From: Clostridium sp. BJN0001
GTDB taxonomy: Bacteria > Bacillota > Clostridia > Clostridiales > Clostridiaceae
Direction: 5' to 3'
Assembly: GCF_022869825.1 (NCBI RefSeq)
Contig: NZ_CP094971.1
Coordinates: forward strand, 17,501 to 81,500
Length of the DNA: 64,000 nt
Below the pieces are notes generated by a model. The model did no database searches. It had not been told where the DNA came from and was given only the letters and a program-made list of their open reading frames with translations. A program made the position numbers and the translations under genes. Shown here one piece after another: positions 35,768 through 45,964 of this stretch; position 1 is the stretch's first letter; each line of letters begins with the position of its first letter.

Positions 35768-37495
35768 ATGATAAAAATCACAATTGATGATAAGCAGATA
35801 GAGGTGGATGATCCTAGTAAATCAATATTAAATGTTGCAGTTGAAAATGGTATCAACATCACAAGCTTATGTTATTTAAGAGACTGTTCAAATGTTGGTA
35901 AATGTGGAGTCTGTGCAGTAGAAATTGAGGGAAAACCTAATCTTGCACTTGCCTGTCTTACTAAAGTTCAAGATGGTATGGTTGTAAGAACAAATACTGA
36001 AAAAGTTCAAGAAAGAGTAAAGGCAAGAGTATCAGCATTACTTGATAAACATGAATTTAAATGTGGACAATGTCCAAGAAGAGAAAACTGTGAATTCTTG
36101 AAACTTGTTATTAAAACTAAAGCAAGAGCCAGCAAACCATTAATAATTAAAGATAAAACAGAATACATAGATAATAGAAGTAATGCAATTAAATTAGACA
36201 GAAGTAAATGTGTTCTTTGTGGAAGATGTGTTGCTGCATGTAAGAAGTTTACTGCTACAAATTCAATTCAATTTATAAAGAGAAATGGTGAGAGAGCAGT
36301 AGGAACAGTTGGAGATAAGTGTTTTGATGAGACAACTTGTCTTTTATGTGGACAATGTGTTGCTGCATGTCCAGTTGGAGCACTTCAAGAAAAGCCTCAT
36401 TTAGAAAGAGTAAAAGAAGCTTTAGCTGATAGCAAGAAACATGTTATAGTAGCAATAGCTCCAGCAGTAAGATCTGCTCTTGGAGAACTTTTCAATATGG
36501 GATTTGCACAAGATGTTACAGGAAAACTTTATACAGCTTTACGAAATCTTGGATTTGATAAAGTATTCGATATTAACTTCGGTGCAGATATGACAATAAT
36601 GGAAGAAGCAACTGAACTTGTTCAGAGAATAAAAAAAGGTGGACCATTCCCTATGTTCACATCATGCTGCCCAGGATGGGTAAGACAAGTTAAAAATTAT
36701 TTTCCTGAATATTTAGAAAATCTTTCATCAGCAAAATCACCTCAGCAGATATTTGGTGCTGCATCAAAAACATATTATCCATCAATTTCAGGTATAGATC
36801 CTAAAGATGTATTTACTGTAACTGTAATGCCTTGTAATTCTAAGAAGTATGAAGCAGATCTTGATGAAATGCAGATAGACGGATTAAGAGAAATCGATGC
36901 AGTAATTACAACAAGAGAAATTGCAAAGATGATAAAAGATGCAAAGATGAAATTTAAGGACTTAGAAGATGGCAAAGCTGATCCTGCAATGGGAGAATAT
37001 AGTGGAGCTGGAGTAATCTTTGGAACTACAGGCGGAGTTATGGAAGCTGCTTTAAGAAGTGCAAAAGACTTTGTTGAAGGAAAAGATCTAGAAGATGTAG
37101 ATTATAAAGAAGTAAGAGGTCTTAAAGGAATTAAAGAAGCAACAGTTAAATTTGGTGATAAAGAATATAATGTAGCTGTAATTAATGGAGCTGCAAATTC
37201 ATTTGAGTTCTTTAAGAGCGAAGAATTTAAGAACAAACAATACCACTTTATCGAAGTTATGGCATGCCCAGGCGGATGCGTTAACGGAGGAGGACAACCT
37301 CACGTAAATGCTATAGATAGAGAAAAATTTGACTATAAAGCTTTAAGAGCTTCAGTTTTATATAATCAAGATGAAAACTTAGAAAAGAGAAAATCACACA
37401 AGAACCCTGCTATAATAAAGATGTATGATGAATATATGGGCAAGCCTGGTGAAGGAAAAGCACATGAACTTTTACATCATAAATATACAAAATAG
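35768..37495 (+). CDS. hydA: Monomeric [FeFe]-hydrogenase (CpI type)
   Basis: 575 residues. Domains in order: a plant-type [2Fe-2S] domain (CYLRDCSNVGKCGVC), a His-ligated [4Fe-4S] segment (HEFKCGQCPRRENC), two ferredoxin [4Fe-4S] clusters (CVLCGRCVAAC and CLLCGQCVAACPVG), then the H-cluster motifs TSCCPGW, MPCNSKK and EVMACPGGCVNGGGQP. It disposes of fermentation electrons as H2 by oxidising reduced ferredoxin in the cytoplasm. Complete and typical. GGAGG precedes the ATG; a terminator follows at 37561. Confidence 0.97.
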   Translation: MIKITIDDKQIEVDDPSKSILNVAVENGINITSLCYLRDCSNVGKCGVCAVEIEGKPNLALACLTKVQDGMVVRTNTEKVQERVKARVSALLDKHEFKCGQCPRRENCEFLKLVIKTKARASKPLIIKDKTEYIDNRSNAIKLDRSKCVLCGRCVAACKKFTATNSIQFIKRNGERAVGTVGDKCFDETTCLLCGQCVAACPVGALQEKPHLERVKEALADSKKHVIVAIAPAVRSALGELFNMGFAQDVTGKLYTALRNLGFDKVFDINFGADMTIMEEATELVQRIKKGGPFPMFTSCCPGWVRQVKNYFPEYLENLSSAKSPQQIFGAASKTYYPSISGIDPKDVFTVTVMPCNSKKYEADLDEMQIDGLREIDAVITTREIAKMIKDAKMKFKDLEDGKADPAMGEYSGAGVIFGTTGGVMEAALRSAKDFVEGKDLEDVDYKEVRGLKGIKEATVKFGDKEYNVAVINGAANSFEFFKSEEFKNKQYHFIEVMACPGGCVNGGGQPHVNAIDREKFDYKALRASVLYNQDENLEKRKSHKNPAIIKMYDEYMGKPGEGKAHELLHHKYTK

Positions 37496-37560
37496 AAAAT
37501 ATTAAATGGGAGATATGGTGAAATAAGCGCTATTTTTCATTTTAAATAAGGGAATCATAA

Positions 37561-37593
37561 AAGAGAATTCAAAAATTTGAATTCTCTTTTTTT
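37561..37593 (+). terminator. Terminator of hydA
   Basis: A 13-bp stem AAGAGAATTCAAA/TTTGAATTCTCTT with a 2-nt gap and a T run. Confidence 0.85.
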
Positions 37594-37667
37594 GCATACA
37601 TAAATAGATCATATAAAAAATGTCGAAAATAGGATAAAAATTTTTTATAAAAAACTTAATGAAAACA

Positions 37668-37725
37668 TTGACAAAACATATACGTATAGGTTATGATAAT
37701 GTCATAGAGCTTATACGTATATGTT
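37668..37725 (+). promoter_or_regulatory. treP promoter with two TreR-type operators
   Basis: TTGACA (37668-37673) and TATGAT (37692-37697) form the promoter. Two inverted copies of AACATATACGTATA lie at 37675-37688 (in the spacer) and 37712-37725 (past the start site). Each contains the palindrome TATACGTATA. This is a clear repressor arrangement; TreR, encoded at the end of the operon, is the natural ligand-controlled repressor (inference). Confidence 0.8.
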
Positions 37726-37751
37726 TACTCTTATTTTAAGGAGGAAGTATT

Positions 37752-39173
37752 ATGGGAAAATATACTGGGGATGCAAGAGAGCTACTCAAATATGTCGGAG
37801 GAAAGGAAAATATAAATGCAGTAACACATTGTGTTACAAGAATGAGATTTGTATTAAACGATCCATCAATTGCAGATAAAGATAGCATAGAAAAATTAAA
37901 ATCAGTTAAAGGAACTTTTACACAGGCAGGACAATTTCAAGTTATTATTGGAAATGGCGTTTCAGATTTCTACAATGATTTTGTTGAAGTATCAGGAGTG
38001 TCAGGAGTTAATAAGGAAGATGCAAAAAAAGCAGCTAAATCAAACATGACACTACTTCAAAGAGTTATGGCAAATATAGCAGAAATATTTGCACCACTTA
38101 TACCAGCAATAATTGTTGGAGGACTTATTTTAGGATTTAGAAATATTATTGGAGATATAAAATTATTTGAAGATGGTACAAAAACATTAATAGAAATATC
38201 AGTTTTTTGGAGTGGTGTTCATTCATTTTTATGGCTTATAGGAGAGGCTATATTTCACTTCTTACCTGTAGGAATAACTTGGTCTATAACAAAGAAAATG
38301 GGGACAACCCAGATACTAGGTATTGTTTTAGGTATCACTTTAGTTTCACCACAGTTATTAAATGCATATGCAGTTGCAGGTACTGCAGCAGCAGACATTC
38401 CATCATGGAATTTTGGATTTGCTACGGTTCATATGATTGGATATCAAGCACAGGTTATACCAGCAATACTTGCAGGATTTGTTCTTGTATTCCTTGAAAA
38501 AAATGTTAGGAAAATATGTCCTAATGTTATTTCAATGATTGTAGTTCCGTTTTTATCTTTAGTACCAGCAGTAATAGTTGCTCATGTTGTTTTAGGACCT
38601 GTAGGTTGGGCAATTGGATCATTTATTTCAAAAGTTGTTTATACATCATTAACATCTGCATTCGGATGGCTTTTTGCAGGAGTATTTGGTTTTGCATATG
38701 CACCACTTGTAATAACAGGTCTACATCATATGACAAATGCTATTGATCTTCAGCTTATGGCAGAACTTGGAGGAACTCCTCTTTGGCCTATGATTGCATT
38801 ATCAAATATAGCACAAGGTTCAGCAGTACTTGGAATGATTCATCTTCAGAAAAAGCATGAAGAAGAAAAACAAGTATCAATACCAGCTTGTATATCAGCA
38901 TACTTAGGTGTAACAGAACCAGCTTTATTTGGTGTAAACATGAAATATGTATTCCCATTTTTCTGTGGAATGACAGGTTCAGCCGTAGCTGCTATAGTTT
39001 CAGTATCAAGTGGAGTTATGGCTAATGCGATTGGAGTTGGAGGACTTCCAGGAATTCTTTCAATTCAGCCACAACATATGATTATGTTTGCTTTCTGTAT
39101 GCTTATAGCAATTGTTATACCATTTGTATTAACAGTAATAGTAGGAAAAAAGAAATTAAAAGGATTTATATAA
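37752..39173 (+). CDS. treP: Trehalose-specific PTS EIIBC component
   Basis: 473 residues. The EIIB domain (residues 1-85) has the phospho-cysteine Cys27 in THCVTRMRF. The EIIC domain (from about 105) is a glucose-superfamily channel with about ten helices and the GLHHMTNAIDLQ loop. It imports trehalose as trehalose-6-phosphate; no EIIA domain is attached, so a EIIA from another system is needed. Trehalose specificity rests on the neighbouring treC and treR-type genes. AAGGAGG precedes the ATG. Confidence 0.92.
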   Translation: MGKYTGDARELLKYVGGKENINAVTHCVTRMRFVLNDPSIADKDSIEKLKSVKGTFTQAGQFQVIIGNGVSDFYNDFVEVSGVSGVNKEDAKKAAKSNMTLLQRVMANIAEIFAPLIPAIIVGGLILGFRNIIGDIKLFEDGTKTLIEISVFWSGVHSFLWLIGEAIFHFLPVGITWSITKKMGTTQILGIVLGITLVSPQLLNAYAVAGTAAADIPSWNFGFATVHMIGYQAQVIPAILAGFVLVFLEKNVRKICPNVISMIVVPFLSLVPAVIVAHVVLGPVGWAIGSFISKVVYTSLTSAFGWLFAGVFGFAYAPLVITGLHHMTNAIDLQLMAELGGTPLWPMIALSNIAQGSAVLGMIHLQKKHEEEKQVSIPACISAYLGVTEPALFGVNMKYVFPFFCGMTGSAVAAIVSVSSGVMANAIGVGGLPGILSIQPQHMIMFAFCMLIAIVIPFVLTVIVGKKKLKGFI

Positions 39174-39186
39174 AAATATTTTAAGT

Positions 39187-39220
39187 TTTATGGGCAGAAA
39201 AAAGACATTCTGCCCATAAA
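39187..39220 (+). other. Intercistronic stem-loop between treP and treC
   Basis: A perfect 13-bp stem (39187-39199 with 39208-39220; core TGGGCAGAA/TTCTGCCCA) and no long T run. It may lower treC expression relative to treP or protect the treP message. Confidence 0.65.
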
Positions 39221-39238
39221 TAAAAAGGAGAAAATAAG

Positions 39239-40897
39239 ATGAAAGATTTTAAAAAAAGTGTAGTTTATCAGATATATCCGAAATCTTTTAAAGATTCTAA
39301 TGGAGATGGTATTGGGGATTTAAAAGGAATAATCGAAAAACTCGATTATTTAAAAGAGCTTGGTGTTGATTATATATGGATTACACCATTTTATGTTTCA
39401 CCACAGAGAGATAATGGATATGATATTGCAGATTACTACAATATTGATCCTATATTTGGAACTATGAATGATTTTGAAAATCTTTCAAAAGAGTGTAAAA
39501 AAAGAAATATAAATATTATGCTTGACATGGTGTTTAACCATACATCAACTGAAAATGAATGGTTTAAAGAGGCGATTAAAGGAAACGAAAAATATAAGAA
39601 TTTCTATATTTTTAAAGAAGGAAAAGGTAATAAAGCGCCAACTAACTGGGTATCAAAATTTGGAGGTTCTGCATGGGAATATGTAGATAAGTTTAATGAA
39701 TACTATCTTCATTTATTTGATGTTACACAGGGAGATTTAAACTGGGAAAACAAAAATGTCAGAGATGAAGTTTATAAGATAGTTAATTTCTGGATAAAAA
39801 AAGGCGTAAAAGGATTTAGATTTGATGTAATAAATCTTATCTCAAAGCCTGAAGTTTTTGAAGATGATAATGAAGGTGATGGAAGAAGATTTTATACAGA
39901 TGGACATAAAATTCATCAATATCTAAAAGAACTTAATAAAGAAACTTTTGGAAAAGATGATCAAATAGTTACAGTAGGAGAAATGTCATCAACTACTATG
40001 GATAACTGCATAAAATATTCAAATCCAGATGAAAAAGAATTATCTATGGTATTTAATTTTCATCACTTAAAGGTTGATTATGAGAACGGAAACAAATGGA
40101 CATTGATGGACTTTGACTTTATGAAGTTAAAGCATATTTTTAAAGATTGGCAAGAAGGAATGGAAAAAGGAAACGGATGGAATGCTGTTTTCTGGTGCAA
40201 CCATGACCAGCCAAGAGCTGTTTCAAGATTTGGAAATGATAAAGAGTACCGCTCTATAAGTGCTAAAATGTTAGCAACATGTATACATCTTATGAGAGGT
40301 ACACCGTATATCTATCAAGGGGAAGAATTTGGAATGACTAATCCTTACTTTGATACTATTGAACAATATAGGGATATAGAATCAATTAATTATTACAATA
40401 TATTAAAAAAGCAGGGTGTAGACGAAGATAAGATAATGAAAATACTGCAATCTAAATCTAGAGATAATTCAAGGACACCAATACAGTGGACTGATGAAAA
40501 AAATGCTGGATTTACAGAGGGTACATCATGGATACCAGTTGCTAAATCATACAAAAAGATAAATGCAGAAAGTGCATTAAAAGATAAAGATTCTGTATTT
40601 TATCATTACAAAAAGCTCATTGCACTTAGAAAAAAATATGATGTAATAGCATATGGAAGTTTCAAGATGATACTTGAAGATGATACTAAAGTAATGGCTT
40701 ACGTTCGAGAATATAAGAATGAAAAATTAATTGTATTAAACAATTATTATGGAGAAAATACTGAAGTAAAATTAGACAAAGACCTAGAAAGTAAAGAAAG
40801 TTCAATATTAATTACAAATTATAAAGATAGTCAGAATTTAAAAGAAAAAGTAAAATTAAGACCTTATGAATCAATTGCATACTTAATAAGAAACTAA
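39239..40897 (+). CDS. treC: Trehalose-6-phosphate hydrolase (alpha,alpha-phosphotrehalase)
   Basis: 552 residues, glycoside hydrolase family 13. Conserved blocks are YQIYPKSFKDSNGDGIGDLKGI, DMVFNHTS, GFRFDVINL (nucleophile Asp), TVGEMSS (acid/base Glu) and WCNHDQPRAVSRFG. It splits trehalose-6-phosphate to glucose and glucose-6-phosphate in the cytoplasm. AAAGGAG precedes the ATG, and it is cotranscribed with treP and probably treR. Oligo-1,6-glucosidase is the main alternative; context favours TreC. Confidence 0.93.
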   Translation: MKDFKKSVVYQIYPKSFKDSNGDGIGDLKGIIEKLDYLKELGVDYIWITPFYVSPQRDNGYDIADYYNIDPIFGTMNDFENLSKECKKRNINIMLDMVFNHTSTENEWFKEAIKGNEKYKNFYIFKEGKGNKAPTNWVSKFGGSAWEYVDKFNEYYLHLFDVTQGDLNWENKNVRDEVYKIVNFWIKKGVKGFRFDVINLISKPEVFEDDNEGDGRRFYTDGHKIHQYLKELNKETFGKDDQIVTVGEMSSTTMDNCIKYSNPDEKELSMVFNFHHLKVDYENGNKWTLMDFDFMKLKHIFKDWQEGMEKGNGWNAVFWCNHDQPRAVSRFGNDKEYRSISAKMLATCIHLMRGTPYIYQGEEFGMTNPYFDTIEQYRDIESINYYNILKKQGVDEDKIMKILQSKSRDNSRTPIQWTDEKNAGFTEGTSWIPVAKSYKKINAESALKDKDSVFYHYKKLIALRKKYDVIAYGSFKMILEDDTKVMAYVREYKNEKLIVLNNYYGENTEVKLDKDLESKESSILITNYKDSQNLKEKVKLRPYESIAYLIRN

Positions 40898-41029
40898 GCC
40901 TATAAATATTAACTATATATTATAAAATAATGCTTAATTAATTTTATATTTTATCAATTAAAAAATTGGTATATAATTTATACATGAATAGGAATAAAAA
41001 TGATATACTAATAGTTTATGGAGGAATTA

Positions 41030-41746
41030 ATGAGCAGCAAGTATTTTAATATATATAATGAAGTAGTTAATAAAATTGAAAATGGAATATATAAGGTAAA
41101 TGATGCAGTTCCATCTGAAAGTGAAATAATGAAAGAATATAGTGTTTCAAGAGATACAGCTAGAAAAGCATTAACACGTTTAGAGCAGAATGGATATATT
41201 CTTAAGAAAAAAGGAAAACGTGCAACAGTTCTTGATATAAGCAAGTTTGATTTTCCTGTTTCAGGAGTCATAAGTTTTAAAGAATTAGCAAGTAATCTTG
41301 GTTCATCATCTAAAACAACAGTAGAAAGTCTTGAATGCACTAATCCAAGTGAGTCTATTAGAAGAAAGCTGGAACTTAGTTTAAATGATAAAGTATGGAA
41401 AATAGTAAGAGCACGAAATATTGACGGCGAAAATATTATTTTAGATAAAGACTATCTATCTAAAAAATATGTTGATAATCTTACTAAAGAAGTATGTGAA
41501 AATTCAATATATGAATATATTGAAGGCAAATTAAACTTAAAGATAGCATATGCCAAAAAAGAAATAGTAGTACAGAGCGCAACTGAAGAAGATAAAAAAT
41601 ATCTTGATATGAAAAGTTTTGATATGGTCGTTGTAGTAAAAAGTTATACATATCTTGATAATGCAAGTCTATTTCAATATACTGAATCAAGGCATAGACC
41701 TGATAAATTTAAGTTTGTTGATTTCGCTAGAAGACACAGAAGATAA
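41030..41746 (+). CDS. treR: Trehalose operon repressor, GntR/HutC family
   Basis: 238 residues from ATG 41030 (GGAGGAAT upstream). Residues 1-70 form a GntR winged helix (VPSESEIMKEYSVSRDTARKAL). Residues 90-235 are a UTRA ligand domain, with the YTESRHRPDKFKFVDFARR ending common in TreR proteins, whose known inducer is trehalose-6-phosphate. It follows treC by about 130 bp, and the treP promoter carries matching palindromes. Confidence 0.92.
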   Translation: MSSKYFNIYNEVVNKIENGIYKVNDAVPSESEIMKEYSVSRDTARKALTRLEQNGYILKKKGKRATVLDISKFDFPVSGVISFKELASNLGSSSKTTVESLECTNPSESIRRKLELSLNDKVWKIVRARNIDGENIILDKDYLSKKYVDNLTKEVCENSIYEYIEGKLNLKIAYAKKEIVVQSATEEDKKYLDMKSFDMVVVVKSYTYLDNASLFQYTESRHRPDKFKFVDFARRHRR

Positions 41747-41790
41747 AATAAAAAAGATCTCTATTAAAATTCTCAATTTAATATAAATAA

Positions 41791-41825
41791 AAGGGTGTAA
41801 CACTTCTCTCGTTACACCCTTTTTT
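41791..41825. terminator. Terminator of the tre operon
   Basis: Stem AAGGGTGTAAC/GTTACACCCTT with a 9-nt loop and T run, between the convergent treR and ABC-F genes. Confidence 0.87.
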
Positions 41826-41835
41826 GTATCTAATT

Positions 41836-43431
41836 TTATTTATTATTATTTAAGAAATTAATAAATTCATCAAATGCCATGTTTCTGTCTATTATAGATC
41901 CGTCATCATTTATCTTTATTATTCTATTTGCAATTGTTTGAACAAATTGATGGTCATGAGATGCAAAGATTAGATTGCTGTTAAAATCTCTTAAACCATT
42001 ATTTAAAGCAGTAATTGATTCAAGATCAAGATGATTTGTAGGCTGATCAAGCATAAGTACGTTAGCATTTGAAAGCATCATCTTTGAAAGCATACATCTT
42101 ACCTTTTCTCCTCCAGATAAAACATTTGATTCTTTTAAAGCTTCTTCACCAGAGAATAACATTCTTCCAAGGAATCCTCTTATATAGCTTTCTGATTTTT
42201 CCTCTGAATACTGTCTAAGCCAGTCAACAAGAGTTAAATTACAATCATCAAAGTATTTAGAATTATCACTTGGGAAATATGATGTAGTTATTGTGATACC
42301 CCATTTAAATGATCCTTCATCGGCTTCAAGCTCACCTGCAAGTATTTTAAAAAGCGTAGTTATTGCAATTTCATTTCCAACAAGGGCTGTTTTATCGCCT
42401 TTATTAAGAAGAAAACTTACATTATCTAAAACTTTAACTCCATCTATTGTTTTTGATAAATTTTTAACTTCTAAAATATCATTTCCGACTTCTCTTTCTG
42501 GTTTAAAGCCTACAAATGGATATTTTCTGCTTGATGGTCTTATATCATCAAGTTCTATCTTATCTAATAATTTCTTTCTTGATGTAGCTTGTTTCGATTT
42601 TGAAGCGTTGGCACTAAATCTTGCTATAAAGTTTTGAAGTTCTTTAATTTTTTCTTCTTTCTTTTTATTCTGATCTTTTGCCATCTGAAGTGCAAGCTGA
42701 CTTGATTCATACCAGAAATCATAATTTCCTACGTATAATTTAATCTTTCCAAAATCTACATCAGCCATATGTGTACATACTGCATTTAAAAAGTGTCTAT
42801 CATGGGAAACTGTTATTACAATTCCCTCAAAGTTCATAAGGAAATCTTCAAGCCATGTAACGGCATCTAAATCAAGACCGTTAGTGGGCTCATCTAAAAT
42901 TAATATTCCAGGATTTCCAAAAAGAGCCTGAGCTAAAAGAACTTTAACTTTTTGAGATTCTGTAAGTTCAGACATAAGCTTTGTATGTATATCTGTTGTA
43001 ATTCCAAGTCCTTGAAGTATATTTGAAGCGTCTGATTCTGCTTCCCATCCGTTTAAATCTGCAAATTCTCCTTCAAGTTCTGAAGCTTTAATGCCGTCTG
43101 CATCTGAAAAATCAGGCTTTGCATAAAGTTCATCTTTTTCTTTCATTATTTTATAGAGCTTTTCATTGCCCATTATTACTGTTTCTAAAACATTGTAGCT
43201 GTCGTATTTATAGTGGTCCTGTTTAAGTATTGACATTCTTATGCCAGGGTCTATAATAACTTCTCCAGTATTAGGCTGTATTTCACCTGATAAAATTCTA
43301 AGAAATGTACTCTTACCAGCGCCATTTGCACCTATAACACCATAACAGTTTCCTGGAGTAAATTTTAAATTAACTTCATCATATAGTTTACGTCCACCGA
43401 ATCTTAAACTAACATTTGATACAGTTATCAA
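41836..43431 (-). CDS. ABC-F family ATPase (YbiT-like)
   Basis: 531 residues starting at TTG 43431 (MITVSNVSLRFG in homologues), because GAGG lies at the right distance; an ATG at 43446 would overlap that site. Two ABC domains: the first has GANGAGKST and ILDEPTNGLDLDA, the second has a degenerate Walker A (ALVGNEIAITTLF) but an intact signature and MLDQPTNHLDLES. The linker is rich in Lys (ASKSKQATSRKKLLDK). Such soluble ABC-F proteins act on ribosomes; there is no membrane domain. Confidence 0.9.
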   Translation of the reverse strand: MITVSNVSLRFGGRKLYDEVNLKFTPGNCYGVIGANGAGKSTFLRILSGEIQPNTGEVIIDPGIRMSILKQDHYKYDSYNVLETVIMGNEKLYKIMKEKDELYAKPDFSDADGIKASELEGEFADLNGWEAESDASNILQGLGITTDIHTKLMSELTESQKVKVLLAQALFGNPGILILDEPTNGLDLDAVTWLEDFLMNFEGIVITVSHDRHFLNAVCTHMADVDFGKIKLYVGNYDFWYESSQLALQMAKDQNKKKEEKIKELQNFIARFSANASKSKQATSRKKLLDKIELDDIRPSSRKYPFVGFKPEREVGNDILEVKNLSKTIDGVKVLDNVSFLLNKGDKTALVGNEIAITTLFKILAGELEADEGSFKWGITITTSYFPSDNSKYFDDCNLTLVDWLRQYSEEKSESYIRGFLGRMLFSGEEALKESNVLSGGEKVRCMLSKMMLSNANVLMLDQPTNHLDLESITALNNGLRDFNSNLIFASHDHQFVQTIANRIIKINDDGSIIDRNMAFDEFINFLNNNK

Positions 43432-43532
43432 TATTTCATACCTCATTTCATATTTTTATATGGCTTAAAATAGCCAGTTATCAAATATTATATCATATAC
43501 TACAGTGATAAAAAACGGAAATTTTAATAAAT

Positions 43533-45230
43533 TTACATTTTTAAATCCCTGAACCTTGATATACATGATATAATGTCCTGCTTTCTTACCATTGCAAGGT
43601 TATATAACTTAAAATTACCTGAAAATAGAAAATTAAAGCCATCTTTTTGAAGAAGATTTAAAACTTCATCTGCAATTTCCTGTACTGTTTTTTTATTATC
43701 TGCAAGCTTTTCGTCAATATATTTAAGAATGTAACCAAGACATAAAAGCTGTTTAGAATCACAAATCTGTTCAACATATGACATGTCTATAGAGGACCTA
43801 TTTATTAATATATTTTGTGCAGTAGCTTTTATTTTTACTCCCTTTTTTGAGATTGGAATAAAACCTTTTTTTATAACTCTAGTAAATTTTATATTTATGT
43901 TTTCATTAGAGTCTTTTATTCTTTTTAATATATCTCCACTCATTAAAGATTTTGCATCTAAGGTAACATCATAAGGGATGTAATTGTCCATTTTAATAAC
44001 GGTATCTGCGATATCAAAGTAACCTCCAAAGCTTCCAACAACAATTACTGATGATATGCAAAGCTCTTTATATATAAGTTTTGCACGTTCTATAAATGGA
44101 GTTATAGGTTCTTTATCTTTTGATATTAATTTCTGCATTAAATCATCACGTATCATAAAGTTGGTTGCAGAGGTATCTTCATCAATAAGAAAAAGATTAG
44201 TTAAAGATTCAATAGCTTCAATTATATTTGCAGCCTGTGATGTGCTTCCACTTGCATTATCAGTTGAAAAAGATGTGGTGTCTTTTTTATTTGGAAGATT
44301 ATTAATAAAGAGGGATATATCATCGTTATCTATGTATCTACCATCTTCTGCACGAATTTTCACAGCGGTTTCATCAGTAACTAAGTATTCTCTGCCGTCA
44401 CCTTCTATATGATTATAGATACCAAGTTCAAGTGCTTTTAAAAGAGTTGATTTTCCGTGGTATCCGCCTCCTGCAATTAGTGTTATTCCTTTTTGTATAC
44501 CCATTCCAACTATTGTACCTGCATGAGGGAGAGTTATTTTAACTTCCATAGATTTAGGTGATACAAATTTTACTGCTGATTTTAAAGGATTTTGTGATAT
44601 TCCACTTTCACGAGGAAGAATTGAACCATTTCTTATAAATGCAATTAGATTTTTTTCTTTGATTTCTTTTCTTAAATAAAATTGATCTTCTGAAAGATTA
44701 ATACGGTTTTCTATTTCCTTTTTATTTAAATTTTTGTATAATAATGTATTATCAATTATTTTAGGAAGAACACTAAAAAATATTTTTTTAAGTTCATCTG
44801 AAAGAATAGTCCTTCCTCGTGCTGGAAAACCAATTTCAAAACCAACTTCAATATATTCATCTGTAATAGATAAAGCAGATTTTTCAATTATTTCTTGACC
44901 ACATGAAGAAATTTTTATTAGTCCGCTTTTACCAGAACCACTTAAATATGGTAAATATTTTTTTATATTGTTCGAAAAAAGACGTATAAGATAATCTTCA
45001 AGAGATATTTTTTTATATTTCTTATCATATAAATTATATGGAAACATTGCATAGTCATTTTTTACAGAAACTTTTACTCTAGATGGAGAGGCGAAAGGAT
45101 CTGATTGTATATGTTCTAGTGAAAGGATAAAATAATCGAAGTCATAAGAACCTTTTAAGGATTTATATTTAGGGTAGCCTTTATGATTTATGGAAGTTAA
45201 CATATCTTTTAAATAGGAACTACTTTTCAT
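43533..45230 (-). CDS. ABC_ATPase family protein (PF09818)
   Basis: 565 residues. The P-loop is LIAGGGYHGKSTLLKALELG near residue 255, the signature-like DNASGSTSQAANIIEAIE follows and Walker B is LFLIDEDTSATNFMIRD. N-terminal GSGKSGLIKI and FPARGRTI are typical of the "predicted ATPase of the ABC class" family. Biochemical function is unknown in bacteria; an eukaryotic relative takes part in RNA processing. The start codon overlaps the stop of the DUF1836 gene (TAATG), so the pair is translationally coupled. Confidence 0.88.
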   Translation of the reverse strand: MKSSSYLKDMLTSINHKGYPKYKSLKGSYDFDYFILSLEHIQSDPFASPSRVKVSVKNDYAMFPYNLYDKKYKKISLEDYLIRLFSNNIKKYLPYLSGSGKSGLIKISSCGQEIIEKSALSITDEYIEVGFEIGFPARGRTILSDELKKIFFSVLPKIIDNTLLYKNLNKKEIENRINLSEDQFYLRKEIKEKNLIAFIRNGSILPRESGISQNPLKSAVKFVSPKSMEVKITLPHAGTIVGMGIQKGITLIAGGGYHGKSTLLKALELGIYNHIEGDGREYLVTDETAVKIRAEDGRYIDNDDISLFINNLPNKKDTTSFSTDNASGSTSQAANIIEAIESLTNLFLIDEDTSATNFMIRDDLMQKLISKDKEPITPFIERAKLIYKELCISSVIVVGSFGGYFDIADTVIKMDNYIPYDVTLDAKSLMSGDILKRIKDSNENINIKFTRVIKKGFIPISKKGVKIKATAQNILINRSSIDMSYVEQICDSKQLLCLGYILKYIDEKLADNKKTVQEIADEVLNLLQKDGFNFLFSGNFKLYNLAMVRKQDIISCISRFRDLKM

Positions 45231-45823
45231 TATTTATCCTCCTTATCTGCGTTAAAGAAATTATCAATCATTTTTTCTGATGCGCGTCTATACATATTAC
45301 TCATATTTACAAAAGAAAGAATAAGAAGAAACTTCTGATAAAATTCATCGGAAGAATCAAGATTTTTATTCATTAATTTTTCAATATTTGTACATACTAA
45401 TTCTGAAGAATTTTTAAATTCATCTGTATTTAATTTATATAAATCAAGATATGTTTTATATAATTCTTCAAGCGGATATGCTGAGTCGTCTTCTAAAGAT
45501 TCAACAATAGGCAAAAGAAGTGATTTAATATCATTTAATGATAATGAACCTTTAAGATTATATATAAGACTCATAAGTATAAGATGGTTTTTTGTATATT
45601 TTTTATTTTTTATTTTCATTAAAAGATGATCTTTAGCATAATTATTAATCATTGTTTTAGTTAAGACTTTATCATCAGGATATCTTTTTGTATCAGAAAG
45701 CTTTGTTTCAAAAAGCTGCATAACCTGATCCATATATAAATCTATATCAGGTATGTCTGAAGGATTTAAATTATTATTTTTGGCTGCTTCATTTATATAA
45801 GCATCTGTATTTATATTATTCAA
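45230..45823 (-). CDS. DUF1836 family protein
   Basis: 197 residues. The hallmark blocks are present: DIPDIDLYMDQVMQLFE, DKVLTKTMINNYAKDHLL, KKYTKNHLILMSLIYNLKGSLSLNDI. The fold is expected to include an MerR-like helix-turn-helix; function is not established. It is coupled by a one-base overlap to the ABC_ATPase gene, which suggests the two proteins act together or that this one regulates the other. Confidence 0.85.
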   Translation of the reverse strand: MNNINTDAYINEAAKNNNLNPSDIPDIDLYMDQVMQLFETKLSDTKRYPDDKVLTKTMINNYAKDHLLMKIKNKKYTKNHLILMSLIYNLKGSLSLNDIKSLLLPIVESLEDDSAYPLEELYKTYLDLYKLNTDEFKNSSELVCTNIEKLMNKNLDSSDEFYQKFLLILSFVNMSNMYRRASEKMIDNFFNADKEDK

Positions 45824-45964
45824 ATGTATTCATCTCCAAATCTAGTTATTAAAACTATATGATATAACATATAAGCTAATATTAATAGAAAACAGGAGAA
45901 AATTCAAGTATATAAAAGATATTTTGAAATATTCAGAAGAGGTAACCATAAACGAGCATTGAAT

